DNA of 21,209 nucleotides, from positions 1,424-22,632 of the forward strand of contig DISA01000042.1 in the NCBI GenBank assembly GCA_002421915.1. The letters are read 5' to 3'. Source of the stretch: Gallionellaceae bacterium UBA6222. GTDB taxonomy: Bacteria; Pseudomonadota; Gammaproteobacteria; Burkholderiales; Gallionellaceae. The notes under the pieces are model-generated. The model saw only the letters and a program-made list of their open reading frames with translations, had not been told where the DNA came from and did no database searches. Below, piece by piece: positions 13,353-20,593 of the stretch (position 1 is its first letter; each line of letters starts with the position of its first letter). The translations under genes and the position numbers were made by a program.

Positions 13353-13739
13353 ATGGCTAAACGCGGCGTACTTTTCATCGTCAGCGCACCGTCCGGTGCA
13401 GGCAAGACCACGCTGGTGCGCGGTCTGTTGCGTGCGCTGGGTTACAACGGTCGTGTCAAGAGCCCCACCTACACTTTGCTCGAGCGTTACGAAACAGGCG
13501 GCCTGCATTTGTGCCATTTTGATCTGTACCGTTTCCGTGATGCGGACGAATGGGAGTCATCCGGGTTCCGCGACGAATTCGACGGGCGTAATATTTGTCT
13601 GGTCGAGTGGCCGCAACAGGCCGCCGGCTTGTTGCCTGCTGCGGACATTACGCTCACGCTGGAAATTCTGAACGAAGGGCGCACACTCACCCTCCATGCG
13701 GATAGCACAACAGGACAGGAATGTTTGAACGCCTTATAA
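13353..13739 (+). CDS. tsaE: Chimeric ORF: guanylate kinase start joined to TsaE
   Basis: The 128-aa frame begins M-A-K-R-G-V-L-F-I-V-S-A-P-S-G-A-G-K-T-T-L-V-R, which is the N-terminus of guanylate kinase (Gmk, GMP to GDP). It then continues as TsaE, the ATPase partner in tRNA t6A37 synthesis: SPTYTLLERYE, HFDLYR and LVEWP. The join lies within GAGKTTLVR (13395-13421), which both families encode. TsaE normally has ~35-40 residues before this motif, including GDLGAGKTT, so its own start is missing, as is the Gmk body. The ORF ends 19 bases into amiC, the usual tsaE-amiC arrangement. The frame opens upstream to 13311, but ATG 13353 matches Gmk. No good ribosome site is seen. Confidence 0.85.
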   Translation: MAKRGVLFIVSAPSGAGKTTLVRGLLRALGYNGRVKSPTYTLLERYETGGLHLCHFDLYRFRDADEWESSGFRDEFDGRNICLVEWPQQAAGLLPAADITLTLEILNEGRTLTLHADSTTGQECLNAL

Positions 13740-14983
13740 AATACGGTCTCTGGCTGGCACTGCTGTGGCTGCTTCCGGCTCAGGCCGAGGTGGCGGTCAG
13801 CGCCGCGAGGCTGTGGCCGGCACAGGATTACACCCGCCTCACGCTGGAGTCGAAACAGGCAATCTCCTACAACATGTTTACGCTGGATAACCCGCAACGG
13901 CTGGTGGTCGATCTGGAAAATGTTGCGCTCGATGCCACCCTGAACGAGCTGGGCAGCAAGGTCAGCGGCGACGATCCCTACATCGGGAGCTTGCGAATCG
14001 GCCGATTCAAGGCCGGAGTGGTGCGCCTGGTGTTCGACCTCAAGGCCGAAATCAAACCGCAATTGTTCAGTCTCAAACCGGTCGGTGATTACGGCCATCG
14101 TCTGGTGCTGGACGTGTATCCCGCCATACCGGCTGACCCTCTGATGGCCTTGGCCGAGCAGATGGAACAGAAACTCGGGGCAAGTGCGCCTGCCCCCGGC
14201 GTTGTCATTGCCTCACCCGAACCTGCCCAAATACCCGCGCCTGCCCCGCCACCGGAGTTGCGCAACCGCTTGTTCCTGGTGGCGATTGATGCAGGACACG
14301 GCGGCGAAGATCCCGGTGCGCGCGGCCGGCGCGGCACGCGCGAAAAAGAAGTGACGCTGGCCATCGCGCGCCGCCTGAAGACGCAGATTGATGCCACCCC
14401 CGGTATGCGCGCCATCCTGATCCGCGACGGCGACTATTTCATCCCGCTGGTGGGGCGCGTGGAAAAAGCACGCCAGGCGCACGCCGACTTGTTCGTTTCC
14501 ATCCATGCCGATGCTTTCATCAAACCCCATGCGCGCGGCTCTTCGGTGTTCGCCCTGTCGGAAGGCGGCGCAACCAGCGCCAGCGCGCGCTGGCTGGCAA
14601 AAAAGGAAAACGATGCCGACCTGATCGGCGGGGTGAATCTGGCGGTGAAAGATCCCTACCTCGCGCGCACTTTGCTCGATCTGACGCAAACGGCGACTAT
14701 CAACGACAGCATGAAACTGGCAAGGCATGTACTGGACGAGTTGCAGGATGTGAATACGCTGCACCGCGGCCATGTCGAGCAGGCAGGGTTTGCGGTATTG
14801 AAATCGCCGGATATTCCTTCGATCCTGGTCGAGACCGCCTTCATCAGCAATCCGGAGGAGGAGAAACGCCTGCGCGACGGGGTGTATCAGGACAAGATGG
14901 CGCGCGCGATTCTCGACGGTATCAAGCGCTATTTCGCGCAGAACCCGGCACTCTCCAGACAGCGCATCGCCATGGACGACTGA
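13721..14983 (+). CDS. amiC: N-acetylmuramoyl-L-alanine amidase AmiC-type
   Basis: This 420-aa periplasmic zinc amidase cleaves the MurNAc-L-Ala bond of peptidoglycan during daughter-cell separation. Residues 1-22 are a Sec-type signal peptide (YGLWLALLWLLPAQA). Residues ~25-135 form an AMIN domain (DYTRLTLES, LDNPQRLVVDLENV), which targets the septum. A Pro/Ala linker (PAPAPGVV, then PAQIPAPAPPPE) leads to Amidase_3 from about residue 185. Zinc-site residues are H193 (DAGHGGED), E208 (REKEVTL) and H262 (SIHAD), with the catalytic glutamate E371 (VETAFISN). ATG 13721 has GGACAGG upstream and overlaps the tsaE end by 19 bases. It converges with cysM; no clear terminator was seen between them. 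Confidence 0.92.
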   Translation: MFERLIKYGLWLALLWLLPAQAEVAVSAARLWPAQDYTRLTLESKQAISYNMFTLDNPQRLVVDLENVALDATLNELGSKVSGDDPYIGSLRIGRFKAGVVRLVFDLKAEIKPQLFSLKPVGDYGHRLVLDVYPAIPADPLMALAEQMEQKLGASAPAPGVVIASPEPAQIPAPAPPPELRNRLFLVAIDAGHGGEDPGARGRRGTREKEVTLAIARRLKTQIDATPGMRAILIRDGDYFIPLVGRVEKARQAHADLFVSIHADAFIKPHARGSSVFALSEGGATSASARWLAKKENDADLIGGVNLAVKDPYLARTLLDLTQTATINDSMKLARHVLDELQDVNTLHRGHVEQAGFAVLKSPDIPSILVETAFISNPEEEKRLRDGVYQDKMARAILDGIKRYFAQNPALSRQRIAMDD

Positions 14984-15024
14984 CTAAGACAGTCCGGAAT
15001 GGCATGTTGTCGGGACCGCCCCGG

Positions 15025-15912
15025 TCAGGCGGGGAAAACTCCGGTGGAAAGATAGCGGTCGCCGCGATCACAGACGATGAACACGATGGTCGCATTCTCG
15101 ACCTGTTGCGAGATACGCAAGGCGATGCTCAAGGCGCCGCCGGATGAAATCCCGCAGAATATTCCCTCTTCGCGCGCCAGCCGGCGCGTCATTTCTTCGG
15201 CATCTTTTTGCCCGACCGATTCGATGCGATCCACATTCTGCGGGCTGTAAATCTTCGGCAGATACGCTTGCGGCCATTTGCGGATGCCGGGAATCTGCGC
15301 CCCTTCTTCCGGCTGCGCGCCGACGATCTGGATGGCGGGATTTTTTTCCCTAAAGAAACGCGAGCAACCCATGATGGTGCCGGTGGTGCCCATGCTGCTG
15401 ACGAAATGGGTGATGCCGCCCCGCGTGTCGCGCCAGATCTCCGGCGCGGTGCCCTCGTAATGCGCGAGCGGATTGTCCGGATTGGCGAACTGGTCGAGGA
15501 TGATGCCGCGCCCTTCGTCGCACATTCTTTCGGCGGTATCGCGCGCCAGCTCCATGCTGCCGGCTTTCGGCGTCAGCACCAGCTCCGCGCCGAACGCGCG
15601 CATGGTCTGGCGGCGTTCCACGCTCTGGTTCTCCGGCATCACCAGGATCATCCGGTAGCCACGCATCGCCGCCGCCATCGCCAGTGCGATGCCGGTGTTG
15701 CCGGAAGTCGCCTCAATCAGCGTATCGCCCGGTTTGATCTCGCCGCGCGCCTCGGCGCGCCGGATCATGGATAACGCCGGCCTATCCTTGACCGAGCCCG
15801 CCGGATTATTGCCTTCCAGCTTGGCCAGGATGACATTGGAGGTGCCGCCCGGAATGCGTTTGAGTTGCACCAGCGGCGTGTTGCCGACATAGTCTTCCAG
15901 CGTCTTGTACAT
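15025..15912 (-). CDS. cysM: Cysteine synthase B (O-acetylserine sulfhydrylase B)
   Basis: This 295-aa PLP enzyme makes cysteine from O-acetylserine and sulfide or thiosulfate in the cytoplasm. PLP attaches at K42 (NNPAGSVKDRPA), where the D after SVK marks CysM rather than CysK (SVKCR). The phosphate-binding loop is EATSGNTGIALA, and SSMGTTGTIMG and CGISSGGALS are also present. Length is close to E. coli CysM. The ATG at 15912 begins MYKTLEDYVGNTPL, the conserved N-terminus; the frame extends upstream through the hairpin region without a plausible start. Transcription may come from hldD, but a terminator-like hairpin (15936-15955) lies just upstream of its start. Confidence 0.95.
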   Translation of the reverse strand: MYKTLEDYVGNTPLVQLKRIPGGTSNVILAKLEGNNPAGSVKDRPALSMIRRAEARGEIKPGDTLIEATSGNTGIALAMAAAMRGYRMILVMPENQSVERRQTMRAFGAELVLTPKAGSMELARDTAERMCDEGRGIILDQFANPDNPLAHYEGTAPEIWRDTRGGITHFVSSMGTTGTIMGCSRFFREKNPAIQIVGAQPEEGAQIPGIRKWPQAYLPKIYSPQNVDRIESVGQKDAEEMTRRLAREEGIFCGISSGGALSIALRISQQVENATIVFIVCDRGDRYLSTGVFPA

Positions 15913-15925
15913 AGTCGATTCCCCA

Positions 15926-15955
15926 CAAAAATCCAAAGCCCGATGGGTCGGGCTT
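15926..15955 (-). terminator. Terminator-like hairpin between hldD and cysM
   Basis: AAGCCCGA and TCGGGCTT (15936-15955) form a perfect 8-bp stem with a 4-base loop. On the minus strand the stem is followed by TGGATTTTTG, a T-rich tail, ending transcription coming from hldD shortly before cysM. The T run is offset by a few bases. Confidence 0.6.
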
Positions 15956-16043
15956 GAGCGTGTGTTGCTGGGGCTTTGGCCCCGTACAACCACGGCCTGC
16001 CCCTCGCGGTTGCAATCCGGCAAAGTTAGCTTGGCGGCGTGTT

Positions 16044-16061
16044 GTCGGACTGGAGTCCGAC
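16044..16061. repeat. REP-like palindrome
   Basis: GTCGGACT and AGTCCGAC form a perfect 8-bp stem with a 2-base centre, directly after the hldD stop on the minus strand. No T tract follows. Palindromes of the form 'GTCGGACT..AGTCCGACC' are a familiar intergenic repeat type in several proteobacteria; membership of a dispersed family cannot be tested here. Confidence 0.5.
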
Positions 16062-16079
16062 CCACAAAACTGCTGTGTG

Positions 16080-17078
16080 CTATGCAGCCTTGGCCAACAG
16101 CTGCTGCACGTAGCGCGCCGTGCCCTGCTCCACAGTCAGGAACGGTGCGGCGTAACCTGCACCGCGCAAGGCCGCGATATCGGCCTGGGTGTAGCTCTGA
16201 TACTTGCCGCGCAAGGCATCCGGGAACGGGATGTACCGGATGATTTCTTGCGCCAGCATCTGCTCCAGCGACAACACACTTTCATTGTTGGCGGCACGTA
16301 GGGTGTTGATGGCGGCGACCGCCACATCGTTGAAACTCTGCGCGTTGCCGGTGCCGAGATTGAAGATGCCGGACTGCTCCGGATGGTCGAGGAAGTACAT
16401 GTTGACCTTGACCACATCTTCCACCGAAACAAAATCGCGGCGCTGTCCGCCGTTGGCGTAGCCGTCACAACCTTCGAACAGTTTCACGCAGCCGTCGGCA
16501 CGATACTGGTTGAAGAAGTGATAGGCCACCGATGCCATGCGCCCCTTGTGCTGTTCGCGCGGACCATACACGTTGAAATAACGGAAACCGACGATTTGGG
16601 ATGTGCGCTGATTCCAGCGTTGGCGCACCACCTGATCGAACAGGAATTTGGAATAGGCATAGACGTTGAGCGGCGACTCGTATTCGCGGCTTTCCTTGAA
16701 CACGCCGCCACCGCCATAGACCGAGGCGGATGAGGCATAGAGGAACGGCACTTCCTCGTCCTGGCAATGATCGAGCAGCGTCATGGTGTAGCGATAGTTG
16801 TTCTGCATCATGTAACGGCCGTCGGTCTCCATGGTGTCGGAACACGCGCCTTCGTGCAGCACGGCGGCGATGTCGCCGTCAAAATCGCCGTTGAGCAGTC
16901 CTTCGATGAAGTCTTCCTTGTCAAGATAGTCCGCGATCTCGCAATCGGTGAGATTTTTGAACTTGTCGGCCTTGCTCAGATTGTCGACTGCGATGATGTT
17001 GGTCTCGCCGCGCTCGTTGAGCGCCTTGACCAGATTGGAACCAATAAAACCGGCGGCGCCCGTCACAACGTAATACAT
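16080..17078 (-). CDS. hldD: ADP-L-glycero-D-manno-heptose 6-epimerase
   Basis: This 332-aa enzyme, a short-chain dehydrogenase-type sugar epimerase, converts ADP-D-glycero- to ADP-L-glycero-D-manno-heptose for the LPS inner core. The N-terminal Rossmann motif is GAAGFIGSN (residues 7-15), followed by SSASVYGGGG and the active-site YAYSKFLFD (YxxxK). The substrate-binding region contains FRYFNVYGPREQHKGRMASV. ATG 17078 (M-Y-Y-V-V-T-G) starts one base after the hldE1 stop (TGA-T-ATG), so the two genes are translationally linked. The length slightly exceeds E. coli HldD (about 310 aa), as in other Betaproteobacteria. Confidence 0.96.
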   Translation of the reverse strand: MYYVVTGAAGFIGSNLVKALNERGETNIIAVDNLSKADKFKNLTDCEIADYLDKEDFIEGLLNGDFDGDIAAVLHEGACSDTMETDGRYMMQNNYRYTMTLLDHCQDEEVPFLYASSASVYGGGGVFKESREYESPLNVYAYSKFLFDQVVRQRWNQRTSQIVGFRYFNVYGPREQHKGRMASVAYHFFNQYRADGCVKLFEGCDGYANGGQRRDFVSVEDVVKVNMYFLDHPEQSGIFNLGTGNAQSFNDVAVAAINTLRAANNESVLSLEQMLAQEIIRYIPFPDALRGKYQSYTQADIAALRGAGYAAPFLTVEQGTARYVQQLLAKAA

Positions 17079-17079
17079 A

Positions 17080-18018
17080 TCATTCCCCCATATCTTCAAG
17101 AATTTCTTCGCGCGACACCACGGCCGTGCCCAGTTTGGCCACCACCACGCCTGCGGCCCGATTGGCGACACGCACCGCATCCGCCATGTTCGCGCCGCTC
17201 GCCAGCATCACCGCCAGCGTGGCGATCACTGTATCGCCCGCCCCGCTGACATCGAACACTTCGCGCGCCTGTGTCGGTTCGTGCAACACCTCTTGGGCAC
17301 GGAACAGCGACATCCCCTCTTCGCTGCGCGTGACCAGCAGCGCATCGAGCTCCAGTTCGGCGCGCAGTTTCTGCGCCTTGGCGGTCAACTCCGCCTCGTT
17401 CTTCCAGCTCCCTGCCACATCGCGGAATTCGCTGCGGTTGGGCGTGAGCAGGGTTGCGCCGTGATAACGCGCATAATCGTCACCCTTGGGGTCAACCAGC
17501 ACCGGCTTCCCCGCCGCGCGCGCGAGGCGAATCATCTCGGCGATATGCGTCAGGCCACCCTTGCCGTAGTCGGACAGCAGCACCACATCGCACAGCGGCA
17601 AACGCTGGCGGAAATCGGCCAGTTTTGCCTGCAATACTTCATGGCTGGGCTGTGTCTCAAAATCGATCCGCAGCAATTGTTGCTGGCGGGCGATGGCACG
17701 CAACTTGACGATGGTGGAGATGCTGTCGTCGCGGTACAACATGGCCTCGACCCTGCCCTGCCCGGTCAACAGCCGCTGCAAACACTCGCCCGCTTCATCC
17801 GCGCCGACCACGGAAAGCAAAGTGCAATGCGCCCCAAGCGAGGCGATGTTGCGCGCCACGTTGGCCGCGCCGCCGGGACGCTCTTCCACCCGGCTCACTT
17901 TGAGCACCGGCACCGGTGCTTCCGGCGAAATACGGGTCACGTCACCGAACCAGTAGCGATCGAGCATCACATCGCCGACCACCAATACGCGCGCATTATC
18001 GAATGATGGCAACTTCAT
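17080..18018 (-). CDS. hldE1: D-glycero-beta-D-manno-heptose-7-phosphate kinase (HldE kinase domain only)
   Basis: This 312-aa PfkB/ribokinase-fold enzyme phosphorylates heptose-7-phosphate at C1 on the way to ADP-heptose. Key pieces are VVGDVMLDRYWFGDV, RPGGAANVARNIASLGA, LSDYGKGGL, VDPKGDDYARY and the catalytic DVSGAGDTVIATLA. It ends after the kinase domain and lacks the cytidylyltransferase-like domain found in the bifunctional E. coli HldE; Betaproteobacteria usually encode that part (hldE2/rfaE2) elsewhere. Its ATG overlaps the pyrF stop (ATGA), and its stop is one base from the hldD start, so the heptose genes and pyrF form one operon. Confidence 0.94.
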   Translation of the reverse strand: MKLPSFDNARVLVVGDVMLDRYWFGDVTRISPEAPVPVLKVSRVEERPGGAANVARNIASLGAHCTLLSVVGADEAGECLQRLLTGQGRVEAMLYRDDSISTIVKLRAIARQQQLLRIDFETQPSHEVLQAKLADFRQRLPLCDVVLLSDYGKGGLTHIAEMIRLARAAGKPVLVDPKGDDYARYHGATLLTPNRSEFRDVAGSWKNEAELTAKAQKLRAELELDALLVTRSEEGMSLFRAQEVLHEPTQAREVFDVSGAGDTVIATLAVMLASGANMADAVRVANRAAGVVVAKLGTAVVSREEILEDMGE

Positions 18019-18716
18019 ACCACGCCTCCTGTTTCCTTCAGAATATCCTGCAAGGCTTGCAGCGGATCGGGCGCCTGGGTGATCGGGCGGCCAATGACCA
18101 GATAGCTAGCCCCGGCCGCCAGTGCAGCGCGCGGTGTCATGATGCGCGATTGGTCATCAACCGCCGCCTGTGCCGGGCGAATCCCCGGTGTGACCAAACG
18201 AAAATCCGTGCCGCATTGGCTGCGCAAGACGGATGCCTCCTGCGCCGAACAAACCACCCCATCCAACCCGCTGTCCTGGGTCAGGCGCGCCAGGCGCGAC
18301 ACCATCTGCGCCGGGCTGAATTCGATACCAATATCATGCAGATCGTCCTGCGCCATGCTGGTAAGGATGGTGACCGCGATCAGTTGCGGACGGCGTTCTA
18401 AATTCGCCAGCGCCTCGCGCGCCGCTTCCAGCATGCGCCGTCCGCCCAGCGCGTGCACATTGACCATCCACACCCCGAGTGCGGCAGCGGATTTGCATGC
18501 TTGCGCCGTGGTGTTCGGAATGTCGTGAAATTTAAGATCGAGAAATACCTCGAATCCCAGCCGCTGCAAACTTTCGACCAGATACGGCCCGGCTGCGGTG
18601 AACAATTCCTTGCCCACCTTGAGCCGGCACATGGCGGGCTGCAGTCGCTCTGCCAGTGCGAGCGCGGGTGCAGCCTGCGGATAATCAAGTGCAACGATGA
18701 TTTTCGGATCATTCAC
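18015..18716 (-). CDS. pyrF: Orotidine 5'-phosphate decarboxylase
   Basis: This 233-aa TIM-barrel enzyme catalyses the last step of UMP synthesis. The signature LDLKFHDIPNT contains the catalytic Asp/Lys array, with IIVALDYP at the start, KVGKELFTAAGP, and VTPGIRP and VIGRPIT as C-terminal phosphate-binding loops. I chose GTG 18716 (V-N-D-P-K-I-I-V) because it overlaps the lapB TGA (GTGA) and fits the family's N-terminus; a longer frame reaching 18815 would lie inside lapB. The length is close to the ~240 aa norm. It is coupled to hldE1 downstream by an ATGA overlap. Confidence 0.95.
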   Translation of the reverse strand: MNDPKIIVALDYPQAAPALALAERLQPAMCRLKVGKELFTAAGPYLVESLQRLGFEVFLDLKFHDIPNTTAQACKSAAALGVWMVNVHALGGRRMLEAAREALANLERRPQLIAVTILTSMAQDDLHDIGIEFSPAQMVSRLARLTQDSGLDGVVCSAQEASVLRSQCGTDFRLVTPGIRPAQAAVDDQSRIMTPRAALAAGASYLVIGRPITQAPDPLQALQDILKETGGVV

Positions 18717-19888
18717 GGTGACACCCCGGTTTCCTCGGTGCGGCGTGGGCGGTAAGAATCCCAGCTGTGGCAAGCGGGACAGTGCCAATAGAACTGGCGC
18801 GCCTTGAAACCGCAATGCGAACAGCGGTACATGCCGATGGTGCGGGTACGATCATGGATCAGCTGTTTCACCAGTTCGATGTCGGTGCGGCGCTCGCCGT
18901 GGTAGGACAGCAACTGAGCCTCCAGCAGCTTCTCCAGCCCGAGCAGGCTGGGATTGCGCCGCAGTTCGTCGCGCACCAGCTGGTAGGCGGCCTCTGCCCC
19001 TTCACGCGCGACAACTGCGTCAAACAGCACGTTCATCAGATCGAGCGACGGGTATTGCTGCAACCAGCCGCGCAACAAGTTTACCCCGGCCTCTTCCCCG
19101 CCCAGTTGCCGGTGGGCCAACAACACGCGTTCCGCGACCAGTGGCAAGTATTGCGCATCCTGTTGTTCAATTTTTTTCCAGCGTTCTATCGCATCCGCAG
19201 GCTTGCCAGCAGCCAACTCGATATCACCCAACATCATGCTGGCGCGCACATTTTTTGCATCGGCGGAGAGTGCCTGTTCCAGATGGACAACTGCCGCCTC
19301 TTCCTGTTTATTTGCCAGTTCGGCGGCAGCCAGTTCACAAAAGAAGAAGGCCGCGAATCGGCCAGGGGACTCTCCCGTCAGCGCCGTCAGGCGCTGGCTG
19401 ATATCGATCGCCTTCAGCCAATCCTTTTCTTTCTGGTAAAGCTCCAGCAGAAACTCATAGGATTGTTTTTCATAAGGCGTGCCGCGCAGCCGGTGCAGTG
19501 CATCTTCCGCACGGTCGAGAATGCCGGCCTTCAGATAGTCCTGCGCCAGTTCGAACAGTGCCTGCTGCTTTCTTTCTTCGTCCAGATCGGCTCGCTCCAC
19601 CAGGTTGAGGTGCATGCGGATGGCACGGTCCACCTCGCCCCGGCGGCGAAACAGACTGCCCAGCGCAAAGTGCAACTCGATCGTTTGCGGATCAACCTTG
19701 ACTACTTCGATGAATGCCTCGATCGCCTGGTCCTGCTGTTCATTGAGCAGGAAATTCAATCCCTCGAAATACGAGCGCGGGAGCGCACTCGACTCGGTCA
19801 ACAATTCCTTGATGTCGATGCGCGCGGCCAGCCATCCCATTCCGAAGAACAGCGGAAACACCAGCAGCATCCAGGGTTCAAAATCCAT
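18713..19888 (-). CDS. lapB: LPS assembly regulator LapB (YciM)
   Basis: This 391-aa inner-membrane protein balances LPS synthesis, in E. coli by promoting FtsH degradation of LpxC. One N-terminal membrane segment (WMLLVFPLFFGMGWLAARI) anchors a long cytoplasmic array of TPR repeats (YFEGLNFLLNEQQDQAIEAF, LHFALGSLFRRRGEVDRAI, and others). The C-terminus has a rubredoxin-type zinc site (CSHCGF...CPAC), as in the family. Length matches E. coli LapB (389 aa). It follows lapA after 11 bp and overlaps the start of pyrF by four bases. Confidence 0.95.
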   Translation of the reverse strand: MDFEPWMLLVFPLFFGMGWLAARIDIKELLTESSALPRSYFEGLNFLLNEQQDQAIEAFIEVVKVDPQTIELHFALGSLFRRRGEVDRAIRMHLNLVERADLDEERKQQALFELAQDYLKAGILDRAEDALHRLRGTPYEKQSYEFLLELYQKEKDWLKAIDISQRLTALTGESPGRFAAFFFCELAAAELANKQEEAAVVHLEQALSADAKNVRASMMLGDIELAAGKPADAIERWKKIEQQDAQYLPLVAERVLLAHRQLGGEEAGVNLLRGWLQQYPSLDLMNVLFDAVVAREGAEAAYQLVRDELRRNPSLLGLEKLLEAQLLSYHGERRTDIELVKQLIHDRTRTIGMYRCSHCGFKARQFYWHCPACHSWDSYRPRRTEETGVSP

Positions 19889-19899
19889 CGTCTACATTT

Positions 19900-20187
19900 T
19901 CAGGAAGCTTGTTCGGGGCCGGACGGTGTCGCGGGCTGTTGCTGTGCAGTCTGCAATGCACGTTTGGCCTCGGCCAATTCACCGCGCAAACGGAACCAGG
20001 GTTGCAGCATGGCGACCACGCCGAACAGCATCCCCAGCGCAAAAAAACCCAATAATGCAACGACCAGCGTGGTATCCCACTCGGAACCGAAGAAATAGCG
20101 CAATACAACCGGTTCGTTGTTTTTCATGGCAAAGCCAAGCAGGGCGATAAACAGCACAATGCGCAGCAGCCAGGTCAGGTAACGCAT
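19900..20187 (-). CDS. lapA: LPS assembly protein A (DUF1049)
   Basis: This 95-aa inner-membrane protein has two transmembrane segments: LTWLLRIVLFIALLGFAMKN and TTLVVALLGFFALGMLFGVVAML. The conserved N-E-P-V-V-L-R-Y-F-F-G between them and a cytoplasmic coiled coil (GELAEAKRALQTAQ) are typical of LapA/YciS. It works with LapB in LPS assembly. AAGGGAATTGAA precedes the ATG. It starts downstream of the ihfB terminator, so it needs read-through or its own promoter in the ~50 bp between. Confidence 0.94.
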   Translation of the reverse strand: MRYLTWLLRIVLFIALLGFAMKNNEPVVLRYFFGSEWDTTLVVALLGFFALGMLFGVVAMLQPWFRLRGELAEAKRALQTAQQQPATPSGPEQAS

Positions 20188-20235
20188 TTCAATTCCCTTG
20201 TTGCAAATCGTGGGGCAAAGATAGCACGAACCATG

Positions 20236-20271
20236 AAAAATTGGCGGCGCACCTCGCGATGCACCGCCAAT
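20236..20271 (-). terminator. Rho-independent terminator of ihfB
   Basis: On the minus strand a 12-bp stem (ATTGGCGGTGCA / TGCGCCGCCAAT, one G-T pair) with an 8-base loop is followed by TTTTT. It lies 20 bases after the ihfB stop, the textbook position. Confidence 0.88.
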
Positions 20272-20290
20272 CGCTCATAGCTAAAGCAGT

Positions 20291-20578
20291 TCAGGTCTGC
20301 GGATAATCCACACGCTCCCGCAACTCCTTGCCCGCCTTGAAGTGGGGCACATACTTGGGAGGGACCTGCACCTTGTCCCCGGACTTTGGATTGCGACCCA
20401 GACGGGGTGGACGGTAATTCAGGGCAAAACTGCCGAAGCCCCGAATTTCAATGCGCCCCCCCTGCACCAGGGTCGTCGCCATGCTGTCCAGAATAACCTT
20501 GACCGACAGCTCGGCATCCTTCCCCAGCAACTGTGTGTGGCGCTCTGCCAGTCTGGCAATCAGGTCGGAACGTGTCAT
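20291..20578 (-). CDS. ihfB: Integration host factor subunit beta
   Basis: This 95-aa HU/IHF-family protein heterodimerises with IhfA, bends DNA, and supports site-specific recombination and promoter architecture. The conserved core is MTRSDLIARL, VILDSMATTLVQGGRIEIRGFGSFALNYRPPRLGRNPKSGD, with the DNA-intercalating R-N-P arm, and a C-terminal VPHFKAGKELRERV. ATG 20578 is preferred over 20587 because GGGGGA is 9 bases upstream and M-T-R-S-D is the canonical start. It lies just after rpsA, the conserved proteobacterial order. Host IHF is a usual cofactor of phage-type integrases. Confidence 0.96.
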   Translation of the reverse strand: MTRSDLIARLAERHTQLLGKDAELSVKVILDSMATTLVQGGRIEIRGFGSFALNYRPPRLGRNPKSGDKVQVPPKYVPHFKAGKELRERVDYPQT

Positions 20579-20593
20579 GGCGATCATTCCCCC

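Noticed and set aside
15913..16065. N-terminal extension of cysM to 16065
   Set aside because: The extension would be translated through a terminator-like hairpin and a palindrome. Its sequence is unlike any CysM, whereas the protein from 15912 begins at the conserved N-terminus.
18767..20098. Plus-strand open frame of about 440 codons opposite lapB/lapA
   Set aside because: It runs across two conserved minus-strand genes and the gap between them and has no recognisable domain.
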